This document shows positions 30,758-40,112 of a stretch of 64,000 nt of DNA, in pieces. The stretch is from an uncultured Rubritalea sp. (GTDB lineage Bacteria; Verrucomicrobiota; Verrucomicrobiia; Verrucomicrobiales; Akkermansiaceae): the NCBI GenBank assembly GCA_937923145.1, contig CALAJT010000024.1, positions 67,563 through 131,562 on the forward strand, given 5' to 3'. How positions within the stretch are numbered: position 1 is the first letter of the stretch; each line of letters opens with the position of its first letter. The position numbers were made by a program, and so were the translations under genes. The notes beneath the pieces were generated by a model. It saw only the letters and a list, made by a program, of their open reading frames with translations, ran no database searches and was not told the origin of the DNA.

Positions 30758-32818
30758 ATGGAATTCCTTATCGCAGAAACATTTTCTACCAGCCTTTTAA
30801 AGCTCAATGCAAATGAGCAGAAGCAGGCTAAGATAACTGTAATAGATCTACAGCTGAACCCTGCTCAGCCGAGCTTGCAATTTCATCGTATCGACAAATC
30901 TAAAGATCCTAACTTTTGGTCAATTAGGTCTAGTCTAGATATTAGAATCATTGTGCATAAGACAGCATCTAGCTTTCTAGTGTGCTATGTAGATCATCAT
31001 GATGATTCTTATAAGTGGGCTGAGAAGCGTAGAATAAGTACCCACCCTAAGACTGGTGCCACACAGATAGTAGAAGTAAGAGAGCGAATAGAAGAACAAA
31101 TAATCTATTTACAAAAAGTAGAGGAAGCTAAAGTGAAAGCTGAGCCATTACTTTTCGATACAATTGCTGATGACACGCTACTTAACTACGGTGTGCCAGA
31201 AGAGTGGATAGAAGATGTAAAACAAGCGACAGAATCAACATTACTAGATCTAGCTGATCATTTACCTTCTGAGGCTTCCGAAGCTCTCTTAGAATTAGCT
31301 ACAGGTGGCACACCTGAAACCGTCCCGAGTGTTAGCACTACTACCGGTTACAATCACCCAGATGCACAGAGACGATTCAAAGTTATTACGGATGAGGATG
31401 AGCTAGCTGTAGCGCTCGAATATCCATGGGAAAAGTGGACTATTTTTCTCCATCCATCACAACGTGCATTTGTAGAAAAAGATTTCAACGGTCCAGCCAA
31501 AGTTACAGGATCTGCTGGCACAGGTAAGACAATCGTTGCTATTCATAGAGCAGTATCTCTAGCTAAGAAATACCCCAAATCTAAGGTTCTTCTAACAACT
31601 CTCTCTGATGCACTAGCAATTCAGCTTAAGATTAAACTGAAAAGGCTAGTTCCGAAGTCGAGTGAACTTCTCGCACGAGTCTATGTGGAATCAATCCCAA
31701 CAATGCTAGATAAGTTGCTAATACAATTCTCTGATTATGCAATAATTTCTAAAGAAAGCACTTTAAAGGTTGTTGCTGAAATATGCTCGGAACAACAAAG
31801 TTCGGTATCTGCAAACTTCGTAACTGAGGAGTTTTACGATGTGATAGCAGCATGGAATGCAACTTCACTGGAGTCTTATACCAAACTCAAACGCATGGGC
31901 AGAAGAACCCGTATAGGTGTAGCTCAGAAAGAAGAAATATGGAATATATGCTCAGCACTGCGTGAAACACTAAAGTCTAAAAAGCTGATCACTGAACCTG
32001 ACGCCTATCATTTTCTATTAGAACATTCCGTTGTCCTCGGCAAAGAATTCTTCAGTTACACTCTCATAGACGAAGCCCAGGATTTGAGTATACCACAAGT
32101 TAAGTTTTTTGGTGCACTTGCAGCAAATAAGCCAAACGCACTATTTCTAGCAGGGGATATTGGTCAGCGTATTTTTCAGCAACCTTTTGCATGGTCGCAA
32201 ATGGGAGTGAATATTCGAGGACGGTCTCGTCAGTTGAAAGTGAACTATAGGACATCTCATCAGATCCGCTCAACCGCTGATCAGTTATTGCCTGAGACAC
32301 TGTCCGATGCAGATGGTCATCAAGAAGCGAGAAATAATACTATCTCCGTATTCAATGGTCCTGATCCCGTAGTGAAGTTATTTGAAAATAAGCAGGAAGA
32401 AATCGACTGGGTTTCAGAAAAACTGCATGAACTCACTATGCAAGGTATCCATCTTGAAGAAATGGGTCTTTTTGTAAGATCAGAAAAGCAATTTACCGAA
32501 GCTAGAGCAGCCCTTAAAGCTGCTGGGATAGCATGGTCAGAGCTGGAAAGAACTAATTCTCCCCAACCAGAACGCCTATCGCTATCTTCAATGCACTTAG
32601 CGAAAGGACTTGAGTTTAGAGTAGTAATTATAATGTCTTGCGATGATGAAGTCGTTCCTCTTTCAGGAAGGATCGAGGCTGTGACTGACGAATCTACTCT
32701 CGAAGAAATCTATGCCACTGAACGACACCTTCTCTATGTAGCATGCACCCGAGCCAGAGAACAACTCTATATCACAGCCTCTGAACCAGAATCTGAATTT
32801 TTATTAGATTTCGAATAG
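30758..32818 (+). CDS. UvrD-like SF1 helicase with N-terminal RelE/ParE-like domain
   Basis: Walker A VTGSAGTGKTIVAIHRA; DEAQDLSIPQ; QLKVNYRTSHQIR; SSMHLAKGLEFRVVIIM; LLYVACTRAREQLYI; N-terminus WSIRSSLDIRIIVHKTASSFLVCYVDHHDDSYKWAEKR resembles RelE-type toxin fold. Confidence 0.85.
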   Translation: MEFLIAETFSTSLLKLNANEQKQAKITVIDLQLNPAQPSLQFHRIDKSKDPNFWSIRSSLDIRIIVHKTASSFLVCYVDHHDDSYKWAEKRRISTHPKTGATQIVEVRERIEEQIIYLQKVEEAKVKAEPLLFDTIADDTLLNYGVPEEWIEDVKQATESTLLDLADHLPSEASEALLELATGGTPETVPSVSTTTGYNHPDAQRRFKVITDEDELAVALEYPWEKWTIFLHPSQRAFVEKDFNGPAKVTGSAGTGKTIVAIHRAVSLAKKYPKSKVLLTTLSDALAIQLKIKLKRLVPKSSELLARVYVESIPTMLDKLLIQFSDYAIISKESTLKVVAEICSEQQSSVSANFVTEEFYDVIAAWNATSLESYTKLKRMGRRTRIGVAQKEEIWNICSALRETLKSKKLITEPDAYHFLLEHSVVLGKEFFSYTLIDEAQDLSIPQVKFFGALAANKPNALFLAGDIGQRIFQQPFAWSQMGVNIRGRSRQLKVNYRTSHQIRSTADQLLPETLSDADGHQEARNNTISVFNGPDPVVKLFENKQEEIDWVSEKLHELTMQGIHLEEMGLFVRSEKQFTEARAALKAAGIAWSELERTNSPQPERLSLSSMHLAKGLEFRVVIIMSCDDEVVPLSGRIEAVTDESTLEEIYATERHLLYVACTRAREQLYITASEPESEFLLDFE

Positions 32819-32872
32819 AACTCTAATTCTGGGCATTAAATCAATGTTTTAAACATGCACTCTGCATAAGTC

Positions 32873-32885
32873 AGGCTTTCAGCCC
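32873..32885 (-). repeat. dispersed REP core AGGCTTTCAGCCC
   Basis: Identical to the RAYT-flanking 13-mer (reverse complement GGGCTGAAAGCCT). Confidence 0.7.
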
Positions 32886-33051
32886 TGTTTGCTTTTGGCT
32901 TTGCGTTCCTAAGGCTTGCTTCTCGATACCCTAGGCTAGTTATATATTACCTCTTCAAGGATAGATTAATCAATGGTAACTAGTAACTCATCCCTTTCAC
33001 CTAGATAAAAATTTTAGGTTAAAGTGCTATTTAAGGTTTTTAGATTTTTAA

Positions 33052-33375
33052 TCAATTATGAGTATTTTTTTTCCAGTCACTCAACTTTTTGCCAAGCAAA
33101 TATCCCGCTAGTGGTAGTATCCAGCCAATGCCAATCGCTAGCCAGGGGCTTAGCTGGGTGGGTGGGGTTATTTCTGAGTTTTGGGAGATGGATTCTAGTA
33201 TGATAAGACGATTATAGATAGGTGCTAGCATGCTAGATAGGATGAAAAGAAACCATCCTAGACTTAGTGCACTATACCACGATTTTCCAAACCATCCGTA
33301 GATGAATGGAAGTAGGAATGACAGCCCGATAAGTGTCGGGCTAATCGCTAGAATTAATGTTAGTGAGCTGGACAA
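33052..33375 (-). CDS. small membrane protein of unknown function
   Basis: 107 aa with 3 hydrophobic segments; overlaps start region with downstream end of fumarase gene. Confidence 0.55.
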   Translation of the reverse strand: MSSSLTLILAISPTLIGLSFLLPFIYGWFGKSWYSALSLGWFLFILSSMLAPIYNRLIILESISQNSEITPPTQLSPWLAIGIGWILPLAGYLLGKKLSDWKKNTHN

Positions 33376-35000
33376 GTGTTGAGTTGTTTGAAGAAATCGT
33401 TGCCCTTGTCATCGACTAGTATAAATGCAGGGAAGTCCTCAACGCGGATTTTCCATACGGCTTCCATTCCTAGTTCAGGGAAGTCTACTACTTCCACGGA
33501 CTTAATGTGATTTTGGGCTAAGATAGCTGCTGGTCCTCCCATTGATCCTAGGTAAAACCCGCCATGTTCCTTGCAAGAATCGGTGACGATTTGTGAGCGA
33601 TTTCCTTTCGCTAGCATGACCATTGATGCGCCTTTTTCTTGGAAGATAGGGACGTAGCCATCCATTCTGCCAGCAGTAGTAGGACCAAATGAGCCTGATG
33701 CCATGCCTTCTGGCTTCTTGGCTGGTCCCGCGTAGTAAATGGGGTAGTCTTTTACGTAGTCGGGGAGTCCTCCTCCGTTTTCACCGTTGTCGATCATTTC
33801 CTTGAGCTTCGCATGGGCGCTGTCTCGGGCTACGATGATGTGTCCGCTGAGTGCTAGTGCGGTGGTGACAGGGTATTTTGTTAGAGTCTCTAGTGTCTTT
33901 TTCATTCCTTGATCGAGATCGATCGCTACGCCTTTGAATTTCCAGTCACGGAACTTTTCTGGGATGTATTTACCAGGGTCTTTCTCCAGCTTCTCTAGGA
34001 AAATTCCATCCTTAGTAATCTTAGCTTTTGCCTGTCTATCTGCAGAGCATGAAACTCCGATTCCTACTGGGCATGATGCTCCATGACGCGGTAGTCTGAC
34101 GACTCTAACATCGAGCGCAAAGTGCTTGCCGCCGAACTGCGCTCCAATGCCGATCTCGCGTGATAGTTGGAGTAGTTCCTTCTCTAACTCCACGTCACGG
34201 AATGCTCTGCCATGTTCATTGCCAGTGATAGGCAGTTCATCATAGTAGCGAGTGGATGCCATTTTCACTGTCTTGAGATTCGACTCAGCAGAGGTGCCGC
34301 CGATGACGATGGAAAGGTGATAGGGTGGGCACGCAGAGGTGCCGAGTGTTGCCATCTTTGCCACACAGAATGATTTGAGTGTATCGGGATTAAGTAGAGC
34401 TTTGGTTTCTTGATAGAGAAATGTCTTGTTCGCTGAACCGCCGCCTTTAGCGATGTAGAGGAAATCATATTGATTTCCTTCAGTGGCGTAGAGGTCGATC
34501 TGTGCTGGAAGATTGGTCTTCGAGTTGATTTCCTCATACATGGTGACAGGCACAGCCTGAGAATAGCGGAGGTTTTCCTCTGTGTAGGTCTTGTAGATTC
34601 CGTGTGAGATCGCTTCCTCATCGTTGAATCCCGTGTAGACATTCTGCCCTTTCTTACCCATGACGATAGCTGTGCCAGTATCCTGACAGTTCGGGAGAAT
34701 TCCTCTGGCTGCGATTTCGGCATTACGTAGAAGAGTGAGCGCCATCATCTGGTCATTATCCGATGCTTCTGGGTCATCTAAAATTTCAGCCACTTGCTTC
34801 AGATGAGATGAGCGGAGAGTGAAACAGATCGCTTTTGATGCTTCATTGGAGAGGTAGGTGAGAGCTTCCTGAGAAACTACCAGTACTTCACGGTCACCAT
34901 GCTGCTGGACACTAACTCCATCAGTGCTGATGAGTTCGTACTCAGTTTTGTCTTCAGCTAGTGGGAAAGGTTTTTGGTAATAGAAATCTGGTGTGGACAT
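33360..35000 (-). CDS. fumA: class I (Fe-S) fumarate hydratase
   Basis: [23 protein letters not shown]..., [39 protein letters not shown]. Confidence 0.93.
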   Translation of the reverse strand: MSTPDFYYQKPFPLAEDKTEYELISTDGVSVQQHGDREVLVVSQEALTYLSNEASKAICFTLRSSHLKQVAEILDDPEASDNDQMMALTLLRNAEIAARGILPNCQDTGTAIVMGKKGQNVYTGFNDEEAISHGIYKTYTEENLRYSQAVPVTMYEEINSKTNLPAQIDLYATEGNQYDFLYIAKGGGSANKTFLYQETKALLNPDTLKSFCVAKMATLGTSACPPYHLSIVIGGTSAESNLKTVKMASTRYYDELPITGNEHGRAFRDVELEKELLQLSREIGIGAQFGGKHFALDVRVVRLPRHGASCPVGIGVSCSADRQAKAKITKDGIFLEKLEKDPGKYIPEKFRDWKFKGVAIDLDQGMKKTLETLTKYPVTTALALSGHIIVARDSAHAKLKEMIDNGENGGGLPDYVKDYPIYYAGPAKKPEGMASGSFGPTTAGRMDGYVPIFQEKGASMVMLAKGNRSQIVTDSCKEHGGFYLGSMGGPAAILAQNHIKSVEVVDFPELGMEAVWKIRVEDFPAFILVDDKGNDFFKQLNTCPAH

Positions 35001-35086
35001 GCTGTGAGTCTCAGCTGGTAAGGCTAAGTTTTCAAGAGTGAAATGGATTTCTCACAGGCTTACCGTTTTATTTTAGACGAATATTT

Positions 35087-35452
35087 TTACCTCTCTATTA
35101 ATTCAGTTGCAGATTCGCCATTCATTTTAACTCCGAAGAATTTATCTGATTCTATGGGGTGTTGATATTTGATAAGAAATTCTCCGTCATTTGTAGAAAT
35201 TACTTTTACTGGTTCGTTTTGTAGCAAGCAGATATCTAGTTGCTTTTGAGTTATTATATTGGACGTGACCAAGTCTTCAATTTTAGAGGGAGGTTTATTA
35301 TTTTTTTTGATATAAGTTTCAGTTCCGAAGTGGATGGTATGAATATGAGATTGTGCTGCTGCATAACGCCATGCGTTTTTACCGCGCTTTACGAAATTCA
35401 CATAATAGATGGTAATGACGGTTGCTACCGCTATGATGAGATATTTTTTCAT
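35087..35452 (-). CDS. single-TM protein, pseudopilin-like, coupled to TA pair
   Basis: MKKYLIIAVATVITIYYVNFVKRGKNAWRYAAAQSHIHTIHFGTETYIKKNNKPPSKIEDLVT; ATG overlaps PIN gene stop. Confidence 0.5.
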   Translation of the reverse strand: MKKYLIIAVATVITIYYVNFVKRGKNAWRYAAAQSHIHTIHFGTETYIKKNNKPPSKIEDLVTSNIITQKQLDICLLQNEPVKVISTNDGEFLIKYQHPIESDKFFGVKMNGESATELIER

Positions 35453-35862
35453 TTAGAATATCTCTTTAAAAATTCTCCGGGAGTCACCACTTCGATGGGA
35501 CTTTTAGTGAAGCCTTTTCTATCGTTGGAGATAATTAAGTCTGCGTTCCCTACAACCGCTGTCAGAACTTGCAATGCATCTTCGAAGTCACTGTCTATGA
35601 ATTGAAATGCTAGCAACGTTTCTTCCGATCCAATTTTAGGTATGAGGTAGTTATTCACCAGACCTTCTAGAATCTGAATTAAGGCGTATCGGGAAAACGA
35701 TTTTTGAGCTATATACTCTATGATAGAAAGACTATGTAGAGCACACATAGGTTTAGCCTGAAGTTCAGTCATTCTTTTTTCAAGAGCAACTGCTTTAAGA
35801 TGACCATTACGAATGGAAATGAGCTGGTCTAAGATGATATTCGTGTCAAAAAGTAGACGCAT
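35449..35862 (-). CDS. PIN-domain toxin (VapC-like)
   Basis: MRLLFDTNIILDQL ... ADLIISNDRKGF. Confidence 0.85.
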   Translation of the reverse strand: MRLLFDTNIILDQLISIRNGHLKAVALEKRMTELQAKPMCALHSLSIIEYIAQKSFSRYALIQILEGLVNNYLIPKIGSEETLLAFQFIDSDFEDALQVLTAVVGNADLIISNDRKGFTKSPIEVVTPGEFLKRYSK

Positions 35863-36149
35863 TATGAGCCGTATTTCTCGTCGAGACGTGTGTAGTAATC
35901 AGCTTTTGTAAGAGTTTTATTAGTAGCAGGCGAGGTGTCTGTTGCTTTGCTTCTTATCTCTTCTAGCCATGTGAAACTTGTGCCATTTTCAATCGAGATG
36001 ATTTTTTTTAGCATGTTCTGATAGTCGAGTATCGATAACACGACAGCGACAGGTCTACCTTTTTTAGCGATCTCTACAGGCTCTTGATGAATTTTTTCAA
36101 GGAGTTCCCCGAATTTATTCTTAGCCTCTGTTGCTGGAATAGTAGTCAT
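35862..36149 (-). CDS. Phd/YefM-family antitoxin
   Basis: MTTIPATEAKNKFGELLEKIHQEPVEIAKKGRPVAVVLSILDYQ. Confidence 0.92.
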   Translation of the reverse strand: MTTIPATEAKNKFGELLEKIHQEPVEIAKKGRPVAVVLSILDYQNMLKKIISIENGTSFTWLEEIRSKATDTSPATNKTLTKADYYTRLDEKYGS

Positions 36150-36207
36150 AATCTTTCTTTATTAAATACTATTAGCTATTTTAGCTAATATGTCAAACAT
36201 TTACGAC

Positions 36208-36972
36208 TTACGGAAGCCTCCACACTGCTCTTAATCTCTGGTATTCAGCTTTAGTCAGAAGGACGTAAACTGGGTTTTTAGCGGGGTCGATTTTTGCGAT
36301 GAGTGACTTGAGCTTATCTGGTGCCATGGTGGTGCATCCAGCAGTTGGCTTGCGGCCTCCACCTCTCCAGATGTGGAAGAAGATGGAGCTGCCGGCATTG
36401 GGTCTAGCTTTCTGCTGAGCAGAGGCTGCATTGTGGGCGATGAAGAGTTTGAGCGAGTGTGCTGTATCACCTTGACGCATCTGTGCTTTCTTTTCGAAAG
36501 ATGATTTAGGCTCGTGATCTATGATTAGGTGGCGATTGTAGAAGGGAGAGCTGGAGTCTTCTACCCATAGATCTTTGGTGGTGATTTGACGATAGGGTAG
36601 GCTGGATTTTTTCTGGATAGCTGAAGAAGGGGCATATCCATAGGCTCCTCCTATACGGAAAATTCCTGCTGGAGCTCTGCCATCTCCTTCTTTCTTAATG
36701 AGTTTATTGGAGCTAGTCTGGATGGCTCCTGCATTGTGAACTCCTAGTCCCCATGAGAGTCCTTTTCTTCCAAGTCGTCCTTTCCAGCCTTGACCGTTTG
36801 GTTGCCATTGGGCATTTGCAGAGGGTCGCTCGAATACGGAGAGGGTGACATGAGATGAGTTCCAGCTGGGAGCTATGCCTACGATGACTTGTCTAGAGTC
36901 AGCTGGTATTTGGGCGTTCGCTGTCATGAGCAGCGGGAAAAGAGAGAGTATAGAGACGAGTATCTTGTTCAT
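36208..36972 (-). CDS. L,D-transpeptidase catalytic domain protein
   Basis: Signal peptide; FFHIWRGGGRKPTAGCTTMAPDKLKSLI (H...xGC motif). Confidence 0.82.
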   Translation of the reverse strand: MNKILVSILSLFPLLMTANAQIPADSRQVIVGIAPSWNSSHVTLSVFERPSANAQWQPNGQGWKGRLGRKGLSWGLGVHNAGAIQTSSNKLIKKEGDGRAPAGIFRIGGAYGYAPSSAIQKKSSLPYRQITTKDLWVEDSSSPFYNRHLIIDHEPKSSFEKKAQMRQGDTAHSLKLFIAHNAASAQQKARPNAGSSIFFHIWRGGGRKPTAGCTTMAPDKLKSLIAKIDPAKNPVYVLLTKAEYQRLRAVWRLP

Positions 36973-36975
36973 GTT

Positions 36976-37920
36976 TTATATAGTTTTCTGTTGGATTAAT
37001 ACCTTGAATGCTGTGCCAGCTCCGTGATCAGCAGTGAGGAACTGGTCGGCTTCATTGTTCTGACGCATGTGAGGCTGTAGATATTCATTTTGGCTCAGAT
37101 ATTGCACTGTGTCTAGTCCTAGATTTTCGCCCCACTGGATAAGGTCAGAGAAGTTGACATCTACCGTGATATCCTGATGCCCAGGATTGAGGTAGACTGC
37201 TGGTCCGGTGATACGCTGATGGTGAGCGTAGGCTCGGAGTGTACCGTTCGGCATACGGTAGTAGAGGTCAGGGTAGGTGTCGCCATAATCTATAGTGAGC
37301 ATTTGACCTTTTTTCCAATGTGGTAACCAATCCTGAAACCAATCGTAGTAGGACTCATGAAGCTCGACTCTAGTATTCTCAGTAAGTTTTTTATCACTTA
37401 GAGCAGATGAGTAGATGTCGGGAGCATGAGCTTCTCTAAAATGCTCTTCGGTTCCTTTTAAATGAAGTTCTGTTAGAGTCTCATTAGATCGCTGAAATAT
37501 TCTAACAGGAAAGGCATCAACTAACTCGTTAGAGAATATGAAAGCATTCCCTTTGGCTTTTTTAAGAGCAGATTTCATATCCGTATGCCAGTGGACTCTA
37601 CCACCGAGTTTACGCTTCTGCACGCTCGTGAGTGGTGATGATGTGTCTACAATGTGATAATGAATGAAGAAGCGATTACAAAATGGTATGGAGCCCAGGA
37701 CTGACTGTGCTAGCGATCCATCTCCACCTCCGATCTCAATAAGATGACGGGTGTGCTTGTATTTGAAAAACGAGCAGGCAATCGCTCTTCCTAGGATAGG
37801 ACTTAGCGTAGCAGTTGTTGAAAAATCTCCCTGAGCACCTACGGTATTGATCTTGCGGGCGTAATAGCCTCGCTCTGGATGATGCAGGGCCTGTTGCATG
37901 AACTGATCAAACCGAATCAT
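36976..37920 (-). CDS. MidA/NDUFAF7-type SAM-dependent methyltransferase
   Basis: MIRFDQFMQQALHHPERGYYARK...GDFSTTATLSPILGRAIA...IEIGGGDGSLA...FSNELVDAFPVRIF. Confidence 0.88.
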   Translation of the reverse strand: MIRFDQFMQQALHHPERGYYARKINTVGAQGDFSTTATLSPILGRAIACSFFKYKHTRHLIEIGGGDGSLAQSVLGSIPFCNRFFIHYHIVDTSSPLTSVQKRKLGGRVHWHTDMKSALKKAKGNAFIFSNELVDAFPVRIFQRSNETLTELHLKGTEEHFREAHAPDIYSSALSDKKLTENTRVELHESYYDWFQDWLPHWKKGQMLTIDYGDTYPDLYYRMPNGTLRAYAHHQRITGPAVYLNPGHQDITVDVNFSDLIQWGENLGLDTVQYLSQNEYLQPHMRQNNEADQFLTADHGAGTAFKVLIQQKTI

Positions 37921-37940
37921 CTTAGAGATTAGAAGATTAG

Positions 37941-40094
37941 TTATTCATCTGCATCAATTCCTTTGACGAGGTTGTCACAACCTCTCATATCAAGCTTACC
38001 AGAAGCTAGAATAGGAATTTCTTTCACGACCATGATTTCCTTCGGACACCAGAGTGATGGGATTCCAGCATCGAGAAGTTTATAGCGAAGATCGATGACT
38101 GCTTGGTGAGCAGTAGGACCATCAGTGACAGATGAGAGTAGCAAGATGGCTTCTCCTTTTTTCTCATCAGGGACGCCGACTACTGCGACTTTACGTTCTG
38201 TTTCGTCGTCTAGGTTGAGTGCTGTGATGATAGCTGCTTCTAGAGTTTCGTGTGGCACCATTTCGCCAGCGATTTTTGAGAATCGGGAAATACGACCTTC
38301 GATGTGGAGGAATCCATCATTGTCAACTCTGCCTACATCTCCAGTTTTGAACCAACCGTCATCGAAGACTTCGTCAGTTTTCTCTTTGTTATTCAGGTAG
38401 CCTGAGAAAATGTTAGGTCCTTTGAGTAAGATTAGTCCAGATTGATCAATGTCGATTTCTTTCTCGGTTGCTGGATTAAAAATCTTAACTGCGATTCCTG
38501 GAAGGAACTGACCGACTGTGCCTATACGTGATGAGAGAACATCAGGTTCAGGTGTAGGTGTCTTAGGTTTTATGATGTTAAAGTTAGTGGCAGGGGAGGT
38601 CTCTGTGAGTCCGTATCCTTCTTGTGGCAGAATGCCGAATTTCTTTTCAAAAGCTTGTGCTAGGGTAGTAGGTAACTTCTCAGCTCCTGTGACAACTAGT
38701 TCGATAGATTCCAGTTGATTAGGCTCTACTCTTCGCATATATCCACGGAGGAATGTAGGCGTGGAGAGTAGCATGTTAACCTTGTGCGTTTCTATGAGAT
38801 CTGCGAGGCGCTTAGTGTCTAGCGGGCTAGGGAAAGTAACTAGATTAGCACCTTGTATTATAGGATACCAGAGGGTAGCTGTGCAACCGAATGAGTGGAA
38901 TAGTGGTAAACATCCAAGGATCGATGAGTTCTCTGGTAGATCGAGTCTCGTACAGAATTGGCATACGTTAGAGAGCACATTCTTATGAGTGAGAGGTACT
39001 CCTTTAGGGTCTCCAGATGAGCCAGAGGTAAAGAGTAATACGGCTTCTTTGTCACCACCTTCTAGATCTATGTTGGCAAACTTGGCGATCATTTTAGGTG
39101 AAAATATCTTAGTGACGATGACCCAGCGTTTGATCGATTTCTTAAGTTTAGGGAGCACGCGTTCGATATGAATCAGGTCGCGAAGTGCTGGCCAGGGGAA
39201 GTCGGATACCTTGCGGACAAATGGATCAGCAGTGATGAATTTGTCTACATCCGCTTGTTTGATCGAGGATTTAATAGCCTTGTTACTCGCTGTAAAGTTG
39301 ATGTTAACAGGAATCTTACCCGCAAAGACGACGGCTAAGTTCGCAGTGAGTCCGCCAGTTCCAGGAGGTAGAATAATGGCGACGCGCTTCTTCTTAGTCT
39401 GCTCCTTGATGTGCTTAGCTAGAGCGAGAGCTGCGCCTAGGATAATGCCGTAGCTTCTTTCTTGATCATTCGTTCCATCAAATATTTTGTTCTTGGAATT
39501 GATCTTAAGTCCTTTGATTAGATTATAACCTAGAGATTCTGTTAGGAATGGTCGTATTTGATAAGCCGCTGAGTTACCTAGCATCACAGCTTGGTGCCAT
39601 TTTGCAGGGTTTATAATGTTAGCTTTGATCGTAGGTTCAAAGACAAAGGTAGTTCCATCATCTCCACTTACTGTGGAGAGTCTAGTTTCGGCCGCACAGC
39701 TTATAGCTAGGGGAGTAGTAGGAAGCTTTAGCTTGCATAGAGCGCTGACAGTCTCTCCGCTAAGGTGGGAATATGCTCCGTTGATAGCATTTGCCATGCC
39801 TGGAAGGAAGATAGCCACCCCGTCTGAACCTAAGTCAGAGAGTATATTCTTACCTACTTTTTCTAAATCCTTATCTGTTGCAGAGAAGGCTACTGCATCA
39901 GCATTCGAGGCAGCTATGTGTGCTTCTGTTAGAGGATCGAGCACTACTTTCTCCTCGCAAAGCCAGATGATCTTGCGACCTGTGAAACAGTTCTCTATTG
40001 CAAGCACCTGTTCATGGCTGAGTCTGCCAGGAAAAATTAGTGATGCTTTGGTAGGAATGTTGTCCTGTCCTAGAAATATGTGTTCTTTGCTCAT
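37941..40094 (-). CDS. AMP-binding acyl-CoA/acyl-ACP synthetase (Aas-like)
   Basis: LLFTSGSSGDPKGVPLTHKN; GYGLTETSPATNFN; GWFKTGDVGRVDNDGFLHIEGRISRFSKIAGE. Confidence 0.88.
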   Translation of the reverse strand: MSKEHIFLGQDNIPTKASLIFPGRLSHEQVLAIENCFTGRKIIWLCEEKVVLDPLTEAHIAASNADAVAFSATDKDLEKVGKNILSDLGSDGVAIFLPGMANAINGAYSHLSGETVSALCKLKLPTTPLAISCAAETRLSTVSGDDGTTFVFEPTIKANIINPAKWHQAVMLGNSAAYQIRPFLTESLGYNLIKGLKINSKNKIFDGTNDQERSYGIILGAALALAKHIKEQTKKKRVAIILPPGTGGLTANLAVVFAGKIPVNINFTASNKAIKSSIKQADVDKFITADPFVRKVSDFPWPALRDLIHIERVLPKLKKSIKRWVIVTKIFSPKMIAKFANIDLEGGDKEAVLLFTSGSSGDPKGVPLTHKNVLSNVCQFCTRLDLPENSSILGCLPLFHSFGCTATLWYPIIQGANLVTFPSPLDTKRLADLIETHKVNMLLSTPTFLRGYMRRVEPNQLESIELVVTGAEKLPTTLAQAFEKKFGILPQEGYGLTETSPATNFNIIKPKTPTPEPDVLSSRIGTVGQFLPGIAVKIFNPATEKEIDIDQSGLILLKGPNIFSGYLNNKEKTDEVFDDGWFKTGDVGRVDNDGFLHIEGRISRFSKIAGEMVPHETLEAAIITALNLDDETERKVAVVGVPDEKKGEAILLLSSVTDGPTAHQAVIDLRYKLLDAGIPSLWCPKEIMVVKEIPILASGKLDMRGCDNLVKGIDADE

Positions 40095-40112
40095 GACTTT
40101 TTTAAAGCTGTT

